From assembly GCA_032719365.1 (NCBI GenBank), contig CM064867.1:66400136-66464135 (forward strand): DNA of 64,000 nucleotides, read 5' to 3'. Shown here in pieces: positions 10,032-19,330 of the stretch. The DNA comes from Prinsepia uniflora (Eukaryota; Streptophyta; Magnoliopsida; Rosales; Rosaceae). The number at the start of each line of letters is the position of its first letter. The stretch's first letter is position 1. The position numbers and the translations under genes were made by a program. The notes under the pieces are model-generated. The model was given only the letters and a program-made list of their open reading frames with translations. It was not told the DNA's origin and did no database searches.

Positions 10032-11670
10032 TAGGCACCCGGTGGGTGACTAGTTTGGATTTAAGGTGGTAGTGGCGAGCAGTGGAAAGTCCCTTTGTGA
10101 ACAAATAGGCCAACTGATGAAGAGAAGGAATAGAGTGAACTTGATATGTGCCGGAGACAACTCTTTCTCGAAGGAAGTGGTAATCAAGGGCAATGTGTTT
10201 TGTGTGTGCATGAAAGACAGGATTGGAGGACATGCATTTGGTACTGAGGTTGTCACAGTGGAGGATGATGGGCTTTCTTGGCTGAAAGTGAAGCTCGCGA
10301 ATAAGACTTAGGAGCCATAGAGTATCAGCACAAGTGTAGGCTAGTGCACGATACTCTGCTTCAGATCTGGATCGTGAAACAGTTTGCTGTTTCTTGGAAC
10401 ACCAGGATATCAGATTTGGACCTAGGTAGATGCAGAAACCTGTGACAGAACGACGGGTGTCTGGGCAGCCAGCTTAATCTGCATCAGAGTAGGCGTGGAG
10501 TTGTAGTGGGAAGGAAGATCTGCGAAAGTGGATACCTGTACCAAGGGTTCCCTTTAGATAACGAATAATTCGCTTGACTGCGATGAGGTGGAGATTTGTG
10601 GGGGCACTCATGAACTGGGCAGTATGCTGAACAACAAAGGAAATATCTGGACGTGTCAGTGTCAAGTAAAGTAGGGCACCAACCAGCTGGCGATAGATTG
10701 TAGGATCTGTGAGAGGGGTGCCTTCGTGAGCTGACAAGAGTTTCTTGGAAACCACAGGGGTGTAGACTGGTTTGCAATCTAGGAGACTGCTGCATTTGAG
10801 AATGTCAGTGGTGTATTTGGACTAAGTTAGGTGTAGGCCATGAGCAGTAGGAGTGGCCTCAACACCCAGAAAATAGTGGAGGGGCCCTAAGTCTTTGATG
10901 GCAAATTCATGTGCTAGTTTGGCCATGAAGGTGGACAAGGCAGATGGAAGGTTCCCTGTTAGGACTATATCATCTACATAGAGAAGTAGAAACATTAGGG
11001 TTGTTTTTGTGTAAAAAATAAAGAGGGAAGGATCTGCCCTGCTCTGAAGAAACCCATAAGCAAGAAGGAAGGTGCTGAATCTTTCAAACCATGCTCGTGG
11101 AGCTTATTTGAGGCCGTATAAGGCTTTGTGTGGGTGATAGACATGATGAGGCTTCTGGGGATCAACAAAGCCAGGGGCTGTTGCATATAGACTTCTTCTA
11201 ATAGGGTACCATGAAGGAAAGCATTCGTGACATCCAATTGATGGAGTGGCCAGCCAAGTGATACTGCGAGGGTGAAAACCACACGGATGGTAGCTGGTTT
11301 GACAACTGGACTGAAGGTATCTTGATAATCAAGGCCTGCAGTTTAGTGAAAACCATTGGTGACAAGACGTGTCTTATGTCTCTCAATTGTGCCATCAACT
11401 TTTCTTTTGAGTTTGAAGACCCATTTGCATCCCACTACATTGGCGTGAGGGGGAAAGGGAGTGAGAGACCAAGTTTGTTGCTGGATTAAGGCAAAGTATT
11501 TTGTGTTCATGGCTTGAGTCCATTGAGGAGAAAGTGAGGCTTGTTTGTAGGTGGTGGGTTCAATGGTGCTGTGAGTAAGAGGAGTGAAAATTTGGGGTAG
11601 GGGATAACGGGAAACATATAGGAGATGACGAGATCTATCAAGGCCAGATTTACTATGAGTGATCATGGGA
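9994..11670 (-). pseudogene. Copia B reverse transcriptase and RNase H
   Basis: Blocks in order on the minus strand are GCKWVFKLKRKVDG (near 11420), FSPVVKPATIRVVF, HQLDVTNAFLHG (10995-11282), a YVDD-containing stretch near 10970, DLGPLHYFLGVEA, LTRPDISFVVQ and RIIRYLKGTLG (10474-10755). RNase H follows with TGFCIYLGPNLISWCSKK, SEAEYRALA and the tail HTKHIALDYHFLRERV. Stops near 10470 and 11340 and frame changes break it. Function would be reverse transcription and RNA removal; this copy is inactive. Confidence 0.9.
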
Positions 11671-12930
11671 TGGATATTTGGAGGGGCTCAGAGTTGAGGG
11701 AGGGAGGAGGTGGAGGAGATGGAAGTCCGAGACTAAGTAGAATATGCTGGTGTGGCGGAAGGAACAGTGCAGGAAGGACATGGAGAATCAGGTTGTGGAG
11801 TAGGAAATAGAGGTGGTGGAACTGGAGAAAGAATGGGAGGCTGGTCCGATTCATGGTGAGCCAGAAGTGGAATAATATGGATGAAAGTGAAGGAATCTGG
11901 TGCTGGTTTCGGGTTGGAAGTGGACGGGAATTTGGTTTCATCAAAGTTGACATGACGACTAAGTAAACTCGTCTAGTGGGGACGTGTAAGTAACGGTATC
12001 CAGAGTGTTGAGGGATGTATCCAAGAAAGATAGAAGAAAGAGATTGGGGTTCTAACTTGTGTTTAGTGTAGTCTCCTAGATATGGGAAACAAGAGCAGCC
12101 AAATGTGCGTAGGAGGGTATATGGAGGGTGTTTGGCATGGAGTTTGTATTAGGGAGTTGACCACTGGAGAATAGGGGTAGGAAGTAGGTTGATTAGAAAT
12201 ACTGCAGTTGTGATGGCATCTGCCCAATAACAAGGAGGGAGGTCAGCTGTGAGGAGAAGGGTACAGCCTACTTCAGATATGGGTCTGTGCTTTCTTTCAA
12301 CCAGACCATTTTGTTGAGGGGTATTGGGACAGGAGAATCTCTGATGGATGTCGTGTGTGTGACAAAAGTCTTGGAAAGACTGATTGGCAAACTCCTTGCC
12401 ACCATCACTCTAAAATGTTTTGATGGTGGTGGAGAAGTGGTTCTGGACATATGTGAAAAAGCGGGAAAAATGGGCAAAAACTTCAGATTTTAGACGGATG
12501 GGAAAGACCCAAGTGTAACGGGTAAAGTCATCTGTAAACAGAACATAGTATTTAAAACTAGAAACTGAATTAACAGGTGACATCCAAACATCTGAGTGAA
12601 TTAAGTCAAAAGGTCTCTTAGATGTGTGTACAAGAGAATTAAATGGTTGTCTAGTACATTTTGACTGAGCACATGAATTACAAAAAGGAATTGAATGAAA
12701 ATAAACATGAGGATGAAGCTGGTGTTGAGTTGACAGTTGCTAGAGGACTTCTTTGGAAGGGTACCCTAGCCATTGGTGCCACAAAGTGGGGGAGGTAGAG
12801 GTGAGGAAGACTTGGGGTGTGCTTTGTGGAGGGATAAGGTATAAGCCATCTTTACAGGGGCCTTAAAACAGAACAACATTAGTAGTGAGATCCTGAATAA
12901 CGAAATGGGTGGGATAGAAGGTAACACTGA
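11671..12930 (-). pseudogene. Copia B integrase and linker
   Basis: Minus-strand translation in mixed frames shows the second catalytic Asp block (SDGGKEFANQ, near 12400), the catalytic Glu block (QQNGLVERKHR, near 12300), LLPTPILQWSTP, TFGCSCFPYLGDYTKHKLEP and IFLGYIPQHSGYRY, the usual core and C-terminal parts of a Copia integrase. A stop interrupts the region near the second Asp. It is followed by a Pro/Ser-rich linker to reverse transcriptase. Confidence 0.85.
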
Positions 12931-12935
12931 CATAA

Positions 12936-13190
12936 TTATGTTGGGTGAGTTATAGAAATGAGGTTTTTATGGATTGAAGGAACATGAAGAAAATTTTTGA
13001 GTTTAAAGATATACAGACCAGAGGGAAAGGTTACAGTACCCGTGTGGGTGATGGGGACAGTACTGCCATTGCCAACCATGACTTGGTCTTGGGCAGAGGT
13101 GGGCGAGGAATTGGGAGCAACAAGGGCCATAGTAACATGGTGAGTAGCTCCACTATCTGGATACCATTTTGGATATGAAACTGTGGCCAA
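12936..13190 (-). pseudogene. Copia B aspartic protease
   Basis: The block WYPDSGATHHVT carries the D-S-G active site, followed by a GNGSTVPI segment and NFLHVPSIHKNLIS. This is the standard protease of plant Copia elements, placed between gag and integrase. The active-site triplet is intact. Confidence 0.88.
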
Positions 13191-14222
13191 ATGGAGACCA
13201 GCAAAGGCCTGAGAAAGATCATGGTCTTGAGTCTGAGTGAGTTGAGGGCAGTGGGCAGCGACATGTCCAAACTGATTATAGGACCAGCATTAAGGGCCTT
13301 GAGAGCGAGTTGGAGGAGGAGACGGTCCAAGTATACCAAAAGAGGGATGTGTGGGTGGGAAGCAACCTGAACCACGACGGTTGAAGGGACGGGTGCCACA
13401 GCTAGGACGGTAACCACGCTGAAAGTATGGGCGGTTACAGGCAGTGTAGTAACCGTGAGCAGAAGCAGCGAGTATGGGATTTGGATGGGCTGTATAGAGA
13501 GCAGTGGGATTAGAAGGGGCGACATAAGGGGAAAAGGAAGTCTGGTGGGATTCGAAAGAAAGAAGACGAGCTCGCAGATCAGAGAGGGGAGGAAGTGGTG
13601 GGAAGTTAATCATGGCAGTTACTAGGATAGTGTATTCAGGACCAAGGCCACACAGAACTGCTGTGACCAGATCAGTCGATGAAAAAGGTTCATTGATTGC
13701 AGCGAGAGAATCAGCAAGGGTTTTGGCATGTGATAGATATTCAGAAATGGTCTTTGAGCCTTTGGTTAGGGACATAAGTTGGAAACAAACGTTTGTAGCA
13801 TTAGCAAGAGATTGCTGGGAAAAATTCTAACGCAGACATTCCCAGATATCTCTGGAAGTGTTGAGATCGAAAACTTGAGAGAGGATAGGTTCAGTGAGAG
13901 TGGCCCATAACATACTGATCAAGGTCTGATTAATTTGAAACCATTGATGATAGGCTAGGTTGGGGACAGATCCAGAGGCAGAAGTGAGGGCAGAATCAAA
14001 GGCTGCAGATGTTGGGCAGGAGAGAGCATGTGGGGAAGGTGATAAGAGGGAGGGAGGGGGAGGGTAAGTTCCATCAATAAAGCGCCAGTAGTTGTGTCCT
14101 ATTAGGAAAGGTTTGATCTGACTTTCCCAGAGAAGATAATTAGTTTGAGTCAATTTGACAGAAACTAGGGTAGAAACATAAGTGGGAGAAATTTGAGGGG
14201 AGGAGCAAGAGTCAAATGCCAT
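13191..14222 (-). pseudogene. Copia B gag
   Basis: The ATG is at 14222 and the N-terminus reads STLVSVKLTQTNYLLWESQI with FLIGHNYWRFIDGT, the gag recognition region. After a frameshift near 13827 it continues with SLTKGSKTISEYLSHAKTLA and DLVTAVLCGLGPEY. The tail (13230-13400) is Pro/Ser-rich with a diverged Cys/His region. It would form the particle coat. The same N-terminal pattern at 17970 shows the close relation to Copia C. Confidence 0.87.
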
Positions 14223-14324
14223 GATAGGGAGGAGGCAGGGAATTTAGACGGCTATGGTGTTTAGAAAACAGAAAGGAAAGGTTGAAGTAGAGGGCAGGAC
14301 CGATTATGGTGGTCAGACTTTAAT

Positions 14325-14336
14325 GCTCTGCTACCA
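14325..14336 (-). promoter_or_regulatory. Copia B primer-binding site
   Basis: On the minus strand the bases after the 5' LTR read TGGTAGCAGAGC, one change from TGGTATCAGAGC, the usual initiator tRNA-Met site. Confidence 0.88.
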
Positions 14337-14558
14337 TGTGGAAACTCTGAGAAATCTTAGATGATTTCATTAACCTGCCTGTAGGGCATATTTACACAAA
14401 ATTCTAGGGTTGAGATAACTATAAGAAATTATCTCTTCCTTATCTGATTCTAACATAGAACTAGTTATAACTACTTAAATAACTGTCTAAGGACAGCTGT
14501 CCTAAAGTCTAAAATATACAAGTGTAAAAAAACCTACGGATGTAAGGACTGTTCTACA
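14337..14558 (-). repeat. Copia B 5' LTR
   Basis: 222 bp, same ends as the 3' LTR. On the minus strand it starts TGTAGAACAGTCC. Confidence 0.95.
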
Positions 14559-14563
14559 CTTTC

Positions 14564-14728
14564 AAGCTTCTTGTGCTTCTTAAACTCTTAAAACTTCTTC
14601 TATGCTTCTTAGCTTCTTGAGACAGAATCAAATATCAAAGAACATAAAAGAAAGGGAAGAACGAAAAACAAACAACAGTAGAAAAATTGTGGTAGTACAG
14701 GTCCAAGCCTTTCACGGCTCTGATACCA
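14564..14728 (-). other. Copia A leader with primer-binding site
   Basis: This is the untranslated leader of Copia A between gag and its 5' LTR. The minus-strand sequence next to the LTR (14716-14728) reads TGGTATCAGAGCC, a perfect initiator tRNA-Met primer site. The rest is A/T-rich and has no coding potential. Confidence 0.88.
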
Positions 14729-14926
14729 TGTTGAGATAGATGAATAAACCGAAAAAAAATAAAAGGAAAACTTGAGATGAAGATTCTATATATTGATCTT
14801 TCACAACATTACATCAATGACTAAGAGTTTACGTTTATATAGGGCTAGTACAATTACTTAGAGCCTAAGAAACTACACAATCTGATAGGATTAGTTGTAA
14901 CAGCTAGATCCTAACAAACTCCTACA
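14729..14926 (-). repeat. Copia A 5' LTR
   Basis: 198 bp from TGTTGAGATAG to AACTCCTACA on the plus strand (minus strand TGTAGGAGTTTG...CTCAACA), next to the primer site. The matching 3' LTR is left of the window. Confidence 0.85.
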
Positions 14927-15340
14927 TTCAAGGAGATTGAGACAGATGTCATGATCATAACACAAGCTTAGGACAGTGGCATGCTCAGGTGAGGCGCAGA
15001 CCATGAACATTGATGGAGTGCAGTCAATGGTGAGGCAACTCAATACCACACACGATGATCAATGTGTCAACAGCAGCATATTTTAAACTTATTAGTCTTT
15101 CACATTGTGAATTGAGGCCCATGTTCTTGTAGGATTAGGCTTTGGATTTTTGGTTTTAATTTATATTTTGTCCATTATTTCTTCTACATTTATTCTTCAT
15201 CTCTTTTATCATATCCTTCTTCCATCATTTTTCACCCCTCATTTTCTCATATCTCAAGTATAAAAAGTAGAAACTAAAAACTAAAAACTAAATGATTATT
15301 AAACGGCCCCTTAGTATCCTGTAACCTCACCCGTAATAGC
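14927..15340. other. Host intergenic sequence, nothing recognised
   Basis: A/T-rich single-copy-looking sequence downstream of Copia A. I see no LTR ends, primer site or coding pattern here. Confidence 0.5.
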
Positions 15341-15670
15341 TTATTTTTCTGAGCCGACATTTCTCTCCCATCCTCCCTTAGTAGTCGAATCCTTACTCTT
15401 AACTGGATTGTAGCCACCAAAGAAATTATAGTTTTCAGTATGCAATCTCTCGGTGGTCTTCATGGCCATATTAGACCCTTGACAAACATGATTGATTAAT
15501 GTTTCCTCAGGAACTTTAACAGAAAAACCTACTGAAGTCGTTATTATTTTTGTGATATTTTCTACCCTAACTTTGTGTATTCTACTCTTAAATGTTATGT
15601 ACACGGATATCCAGTATTTCAAGCTGCTCAAGCGATAACACCCAACATCGTTATGTTTTTACCTCGGAAT
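15341..15670 (-). other. Open frame of unknown origin
   Basis: A minus-strand frame runs without a stop for about 110 codons and ends at 15341. It contains LSSLKYWISVYITF, KVPEETLINHVCQG and TENYNFFGGYNP. Composition is ordinary for a plant exon and unlike the TE remnants around it. A mini LTR insertion (15682-15808) lies just upstream in the sense direction. I do not recognise the protein. It could be a terminal exon of an unidentified gene downstream of the CBP3 gene, or chance. Confidence 0.3.
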
Positions 15671-15681
15671 GTAGACTTACT

Positions 15682-15808
15682 TGTAACGCCCCGAAAATCC
15701 AAATAATGTAAAATACTAAAATAATATGTAAAATGACGTTTTTGTTAGTGTCAGACGGAAGCAGGATCCTTCACGATTATCGAGGGATAATCGGGATGTG
15801 TCTTGTCA
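15682..15808 (+). mobile_element. 127-bp internally deleted LTR derivative
   Basis: It starts TGTAACGCCCCGAAAATCC and ends CGGGATGTGTCTTGTCA. Only the first ~60 bp and last ~70 bp of a CGACCC-type LTR remain, including a GTCAGACGGAAGCAGGAT block. The flanks TTACT and TACTT share TACT, consistent with a slightly eroded 5-bp duplication. Confidence 0.75.
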
Positions 15809-16642
15809 TACTTCAGGTAGAACAGCTATGTTGGTTGTCATCTCGTCCACAAGTTGAGGTATGGTTTTATGGATTCCAAGTTTTTAATGTTCATCGAAAT
15901 GAATGTAACACCTCATGTATTTCGCAATTTGAACTTCTGCCTTGCTTATTTTCAATCTGATATTAATCTGGATCTTGACAAATAAGGCGAACGTTTCCGA
16001 ATGTGCAGATTGTAGAAAATTATTTGCAGAGCTCTCTAAAGGGTGTGACAGCTTACTTCAGTGGTGAGGCATCCAGTCAATCTAGGTTGTCCTAGTATTT
16101 CTCAACCATGACTTAACCCTAGTATATATTATGACGTGCATTGAAATGGTTGTTCTACACAAGAACAATTCCTTCAAACTATCTTCCTAATTTCTAATGT
16201 TGACAACATTGTTAGGCCAAAATGAAAGAAATCATCCAAATGATAACTTAAGTGTAATAAGGGTTGTGTAGTTGAATAAACAAAACCAACAAATGGGGAT
16301 GGTTATCGTTCCTCAAAGCTCTCACTCCTATGAAAAATGAAAAAGATCGAAATTTTTTACTAGGATTTGGATATCAGGTGATGTGTTGCTTCTATTCTAC
16401 CGATTTTCGCTGGGATTACGACCTATGCCCGTTGTCTTCTTTACTTTTACACCCAAAACAAAAAAATTAAATTATGTTCCTCAAACTCTTTTAGCCTGCC
16501 TTGTGGTGATCTGCCGGGTCAATCTCCTGGTGTCTAGGTTTTTGTTTATTGTTATGGACATTTAATTTTTTTTATGATTTGTTGTAATGAAAAATCTTCT
16601 TCCAAACTACAGAAGAAACTAGAACAAGACTTGGATGGAACC
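15809..16642. other. 3' flank of the CBP3 gene
   Basis: A/T-rich sequence downstream of the gene's stop codon. No splice-bounded coding blocks or TE ends were seen. It probably holds the 3' untranslated region next to 16642, but no clear poly(A) signal could be fixed. Confidence 0.45.
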
Positions 16643-16716
16643 TCATCTGGATGCCTCCGTTTTTGGTTTCGTGCTCTTCAATGGAGTAAACATAAAATTA
16701 CCAGAAAAAATAGCTT
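16643..16716 (-). CDS. CBP3/UQCC1-like complex III assembly chaperone, last coding exon
   Basis: This exon ends the gene with IFSGNFMFTPLKSTKPKTEA and a TGA at 16643-16645. The family (ubiquinol-cytochrome c chaperone, CBP3 in yeast, UQCC1 in animals) acts in mitochondria to help cytochrome b synthesis and insertion during complex III assembly. I chose the splice acceptor AG at 16717-16718, which joins in phase to the previous exon. Six bases upstream the sequence TGTAA stands where TGTAG would give a more family-like junction with two extra residues. That suggests the original acceptor was lost and a nearby in-frame AG is used, or that the gene is damaged. Five exons together encode about 157 residues; the N-terminal exons were not found. 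Confidence 0.72.
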
Positions 16717-16859
16717 CTTTATTTACACGATGAAATTATAAAATGTTGTCAGAACGAATAGACAACTTTTGTGTGCCATTTTGTTGGGAACTTAGCGAAT
16801 CATAATCATCAGCAATACCTAATGCCTGAAAAGAAACATGAAGAACAAACAATGAGTAC

Positions 16860-16908
16860 TTGTTATGGACATGCAACTAACTTCCCAGCGAATATATCTT
16901 GCCATAGC
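16860..16908 (-). CDS. CBP3/UQCC1-like gene, exon encoding AMARYIRWEVSCMSIT
   Basis: A 49-bp exon bounded by TTTTGCAG on the 5' side and GTACTC on the 3' side. It encodes AMARYIRWEVSCMSIT plus one base. In the family, this block follows the WRNVF segment and precedes the IFSGNF end. Phase 0 at its start fits the previous exon and phase 1 at its end fits the last exon. Assignment to the gene rests on order, phase and the family pattern. Confidence 0.75.
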
Positions 16909-17222
16909 CTGCAAAAAATATATACAGACGTTCATTGTAATCGTTTGATCATATAGAGAAGTTGAATAACTAAAACGAAATTGAGAAGCTGACAACCTAG
17001 CCACCCCCCAGATAGAACTTTGATTAAAACGACAGGTAAACGAGGCAACATCTTAGAGAGAGAATTGATCTACAGACAGGAAGCTGGGAAAAGAACACTT
17101 CTACTAATTCTAAATGGTGAAAATCACATGCATGATGAAAATCACATATTCCCCAGGGTAAATACTAAATAGCACAAAGCGAAATCCAACTAGATAATAC
17201 AAGTGCAAGGGCCTGAACATGC

Positions 17223-17283
17223 CTGGACTGCTCGTGATGCATCACCAGTTGGTTGTGAAAAACCATCATCAGAAAACACATTC
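17223..17283 (-). CDS. CBP3/UQCC1-like gene, exon encoding NVFSDDGF...AVQ
   Basis: A 61-bp exon starting after TTTGCAG and completing the codon for Arg of WRNVFSDDGFSQPTGD. It ends ...AVQ in phase 0. The base pair following the exon on the minus strand is GC rather than GT (CAG/GCATGT), so the next intron would be a GC-AG intron if this end is right. The next exon starts AMARY in phase 0, which supports the placement. Confidence 0.75.
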
Positions 17284-17393
17284 CTGCAAAGCCGATATAG
17301 GAAGATTATTGTTCTTTTCAAGGTTGAGAACAAAAAATGTAGGGGCTGTGTGGGAACACCATTAACTGACTTAGAATATTACTAAAGGGTTAC

Positions 17394-17518
17394 CTCCATA
17401 TCACAGTTTGCAGCTCATCCTGCCTAGCTTCCAGAAGCACAACAGCATCATAAGCAACAATATTGCCATAGAATATCTTATCTAAATCCTTCATCAATCT
17501 AGTCAGCAGCAAGTTGAC
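17394..17518 (-). CDS. CBP3/UQCC1-like gene, core exon (FYGNIVAYD)
   Basis: A 125-bp exon between TCTTAG and GTAACC encodes VNLLLTRLMKDLDKIFYGNI, then VAYDAVVLLEARQDELQ and TVIW. The FYG-x-IVAYD and the IWRNVF that continues across the next junction match the ubiquinol-cytochrome c chaperone domain, whose animal members have a comparable F-Y-A-x-x-x-Y-D and L-W-R-x-F-F. Splice sites and phases are all canonical. The intron upstream of it in the sense direction (17519-32154) contains the whole Copia C nest. Confidence 0.82.
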
Positions 17519-17647
17519 CTAAGATTTCATTGGTAAATAAATTATTATGAATAACCCTAAATGCTCTAAAATATTGCCTCCAAAGTAACCAAAAGGTGAA
17601 GGCTCAAGCATTATTTGTAGGCAAATATGATGATTGAGTCGAGTAAT
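17519..17647 (-). other. Intron sequence left of Copia C
   Basis: This is the 3' part of the CBP3 intron, including the acceptor TCTTAG at 17519-17524. Removing Copia C and one duplication leaves an intron of about 640 bp. Confidence 0.7.
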
Positions 17648-17909
17648 TGTAGGAAAGTGTAATAGACCCGTATGTAGGACAGTCTAACTCTAGACCTGTA
17701 TGATATCTAGACCTATGTAATTAGATAACATGTGTACACTAGGAATACCTAACTGTCTTAAGTAGTTACCAACAGTTAGTTAGTTACTAACTGCTGTTAA
17801 GATAAGATCAAGACAAGAATAACTGCCTAATCTTATCGCCCTGTCAACTTGTATATATTTACAGTTGATGGCCATAAGAATGAATCATCAGAAATTCATC
17901 ATTTCTACA
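17648..17909 (+). repeat. Copia C 5' LTR
   Basis: 262 bp from TGTAGGAAAGTG to CATTTCTACA. It matches 31363-31637 except for point changes and a shorter TA stretch. Confidence 0.94.
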
Positions 17910-17922
17910 TGGTATCAGAGCA
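17910..17922 (+). promoter_or_regulatory. Copia C primer-binding site
   Basis: TGGTATCAGAGCA directly follows the 5' LTR, a perfect initiator tRNA-Met site. Confidence 0.93.
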
Positions 17923-17969
17923 TACATGTTTGACCACCATAGTTCGATCCTTCTTCTTTTTTCCCTATC

Positions 17970-18985
17970 ATGGCTAGTAACTCCTGTGCCTCCCCTTTAG
18001 CCTCACCGAACCATGTTTCAACCCTAGTCTCTATCAAACTCACCGAATCTAACTATCACCTCTGGGAAAGCCAGATCAAGCCTTTCTTGATAGGCCATAA
18101 CTACTGGAAGTTCATTGATGGAACCCACTCCCCTCCCTCTTCTACCCTACCCTCCTCGGACACCACTCAATCCTCTCCCCAATCCGATTCATCGTCCTCT
18201 GGTCTCACTGCCTCTTCAATTCTCCTTCCTAATCCTGCGTACCACCAGTAGTACCAGATTGATCAGACTCTCATCATCATGCTTCGAGCAACGCTAACAG
18301 AACCAATCCTATCTCAGGTTGTTAGTCTGAACACTTCCCGTGAAATTTGGGAATGCCTGCACCTTTCTCCCAACAATCCCTAGAAAATGCTACTAACCTC
18401 ATATTCCAACTCATGTCTCTCATAAACGGCTCCAAATCCATCTCCGAATACCTCAATCATGCTAAAACACTCGCAGACTCCCTTACTGCCATCAATAAAC
18501 CATTCTCTTCAAGTGGCTCGGTCATTGTTGTGTTACGTGGTCTTGGACCATAATACAGCATGCTTGTGACAGCCATGCTCAATTTTCTCCCCATTCCCCC
18601 TTCAATGATCTCAGAGTCTGTCTCCTCTCCTTCGAAGCCCAACAAGCCTCCATTCTCCAACCTTTTGTTGTCAACCCGCCAACAGCCTTATACACTGCTT
18701 CCCTTCAATCTGCCCCTCCACGTGGCCGCTCTGGTTTTCATCGAGGACCACGCTCTGGTCGTGGCTCCTGATTCCCCTACTGTTGTGGCTATCAGTGCTT
18801 CTCCTTCCTCAACCCCTCCCCAGGTGTACTGGGATCTCCACCATTTCCCTCCTCCTACCCCCACAGGTCCTCAATGTTGGTCCTGCAACCGCCTTGACCA
18901 CATTGCTGCTCCATGCCCCAACTTGTCCCAGTCTGCATATCACAATCTGTCCCCAAGTATTTGCTGGTATACAACTTGCAAATGT
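17970..18985 (+). pseudogene. Copia C gag
   Basis: ATG at 17970; the N-terminus has HVSTLVSIKLTESNYHLWES and FLIGHNYWKFIDGT, nearly the pattern of Copia B gag. The middle part (18347-18553) reads LMSLINGSKSISEYLNHAKT and VIVVLRGLGP. The tail holds a C-x2-C...H...C knuckle-like run near 18870-18915 (CWSCNRLDHIAAPC). A stop at about 18250 and frame changes near 18340 and 18560 break it. It would form the element particle. Confidence 0.88.
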
Positions 18986-19330
18986 TTCAGAGCCAACTTG
19001 GTACCCGGACACAAGTGCCACTCATCATGTCACCATTAATCCTCCCTGCCCACAACAGCCTACCACTCCATCCACAGATCAGTATTGGTAATGGTACAAC
19101 TCTTCCCATCCACTAGACTGGTACAGTTTCCTTCTCTAGGCCCTCTTCTTTTATACTCTCGGATGTCCTCTATGTCCCCTCCATTCAAAAGAACCTCCTC
19201 TTTGTCTCTCAATTCACTAATGAACATCAAGTTAAAGTTACCTTCTTCCCCAAACACTTTCTTATTCAAGATTTTCTCACCAATCGTATTCTATTTTAGG
19301 GCCCTTGTAAAGATGGTCTTTACATGATCC
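18986..19330 (+). pseudogene. Copia C protease
   Basis: The block TWYPDTSATHHVT shows the Copia protease start, but the usual D-[ST]-G active-site Gly is Ser here (D-T-S-A). The domain continues in shifted frames with SDVLYVPSIQK-like sequence up to about 19200. The change alone should disable cleavage. It lies between gag and integrase as expected. Confidence 0.75.

Larger units (their letters stand above)
9756..14558 (-). mobile_element. Copia B: structurally complete Ty1/Copia element, minus strand
   Basis: This is a 4803-bp element with two 222-bp LTRs, a tRNA-Met-type primer site, gag, protease, integrase, reverse transcriptase and RNase H in Copia order, and a perfect 5-bp duplication. 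It lies in the leader/gag junction of Copia A in the same orientation. Its two LTRs differ at about a dozen positions by eye, so it is not a very recent insertion. Several stops and frameshifts disable it. Its gag is clearly related to that of Copia C at 17970, so B and C belong to one family inserted in opposite orientations. Confidence 0.95.
9751..14563. repeat. Target-site duplication CTTTC around Copia B
   Basis: CTTTC at 9751-9755 and at 14559-14563 flanks the two LTRs exactly. Confidence 0.93.
2117..14926 (-). mobile_element. Copia A: Ty1/Copia retrotransposon, minus strand, disrupted
   Basis: This element reads from a 198-bp 5' LTR (14729-14926) leftward through primer site, gag, protease, integrase, reverse transcriptase and the start of RNase H, the standard Copia order. 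It is interrupted by a solo LTR (5308-8658) and by the complete Copia B (9756-14558). Its 3' end is cut by the LTR at 1-2116, so the 3' LTR lies outside the window. Frameshifts and stops in gag, integrase and RNase H mark it as inactive. Removing the two nested elements leaves about 4.6 kb in the window, normal for a Copia element missing its last part. Confidence 0.9.

Noticed and set aside
2117..14926. Copia A and Copia B as one tandem element
   Set aside because: Copia B has its own LTR pair and CTTTC duplication, and Copia A has a different LTR and primer site at 14716-14926.
16740..16840. Alternative CBP3 exon reading ALGIADDYDSL
   Set aside because: It has an AG before it and a stop after, but does not match the family, whereas the IFSGNF exon further on does and is in phase.
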